Of a stretch of 5,326 nucleotides of DNA, positions 5,310 to 5,326 are shown one piece after another. The notes beneath the pieces are model-generated. The model saw nothing but the letters and a program-made list of their open reading frames with translations, was not told where the DNA came from and did no database searches. The position numbers and the translations under genes were made by a program. Each line of letters starts with the position of its first letter. The stretch's first letter is position 1. This DNA comes from Bdellovibrionales bacterium (GTDB lineage: Bacteria; Bdellovibrionota; Bdellovibrionia; Bdellovibrionales; JAMPXM01): the NCBI GenBank assembly GCA_005792225.1, contig SXSP01000256.1:1-5326 (forward strand), given 5' to 3'.

Positions 5310-5326
5310 ATGAGCAAGACGATGAA
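5310..5326 (+). CDS. Start of the next chemotaxis-operon gene (cut by right edge)
   Basis: An ATG two bases after the cheW stop opens a frame reading M-S-K-T-M before the window ends. The tight spacing after cheW and the absence of any terminator suggest another gene of the same operon. A receptor (MCP), CheB, CheR or CheD gene would be usual in that place, but five codons cannot identify it. The upstream sequence has only a weak Shine-Dalgarno-like GTGGGA (5296-5301). Confidence 0.45.

Noticed and set aside
1..5326. A novel defence system, mobile element or CRISPR array
   Set aside because: All long frames are explained by known families; no transposase, repeats in array, integrase or att-like sites were seen.

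Overview
The window is a gene-dense bacterial stretch of moderate GC content with no sign of a mobile element, CRISPR array, rRNA or tRNA. The membrane proteins (a YedI-type DUF808 protein and a Bcr/CflA-type exporter), RtcB and a chemotaxis core suggest a motile Gram-negative bacterium. The chemotaxis CheA lacks a P2 domain, which would suit a group outside the enterics, perhaps Bdellovibrionota or a related delta-type lineage. That placement is inference only.

Layout from left to right. On the minus strand lies the N-terminal part of rtcB (RNA ligase, cut by the left window edge), preceded by a yedI-like DUF808 membrane protein gene. A 144-base divergent gap follows, then a plus-strand MFS drug exporter of the Bcr/CflA group. 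The exporter gene converges on, and overlaps by 23 bases, a minus-strand cheY-type single-domain response regulator. An 8+8 base inverted repeat spans this overlap. cheY diverges from a plus-strand cheA, which is followed by cheW (1-base gap) and by the first codons of another gene (2-base gap). This looks like the start of a chemotaxis operon running off the right edge.

How the genes work together. CheW couples CheA to chemoreceptors. CheA autophosphorylates on its P1 histidine and hands the phosphate to CheY, which then acts on the flagellar switch. CheA here goes straight from P1 to the P3 dimerisation domain with only a ~30-residue Ser/Pro/Ala-rich linker, so CheY must be phosphorylated without P2 docking. 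The cheY-cheA gap holds two divergent sigma-28-like (FliA/SigD) promoter candidates with the same 12-base spacer, plus two short inverted repeats. This would tie both transcripts to flagellar gene control.

Start sites. In rtcB, cheY and cheW, a GGAGG followed four bases later by an in-frame GTG lies inside the longest reading frame. This makes internal GTG starts likely for rtcB and cheY and possible for cheW. I see no clearly novel system. The points most worth checking are the paired sigma-28-like promoters, the P2-less CheA, and the convergent overlap with its inverted repeat.
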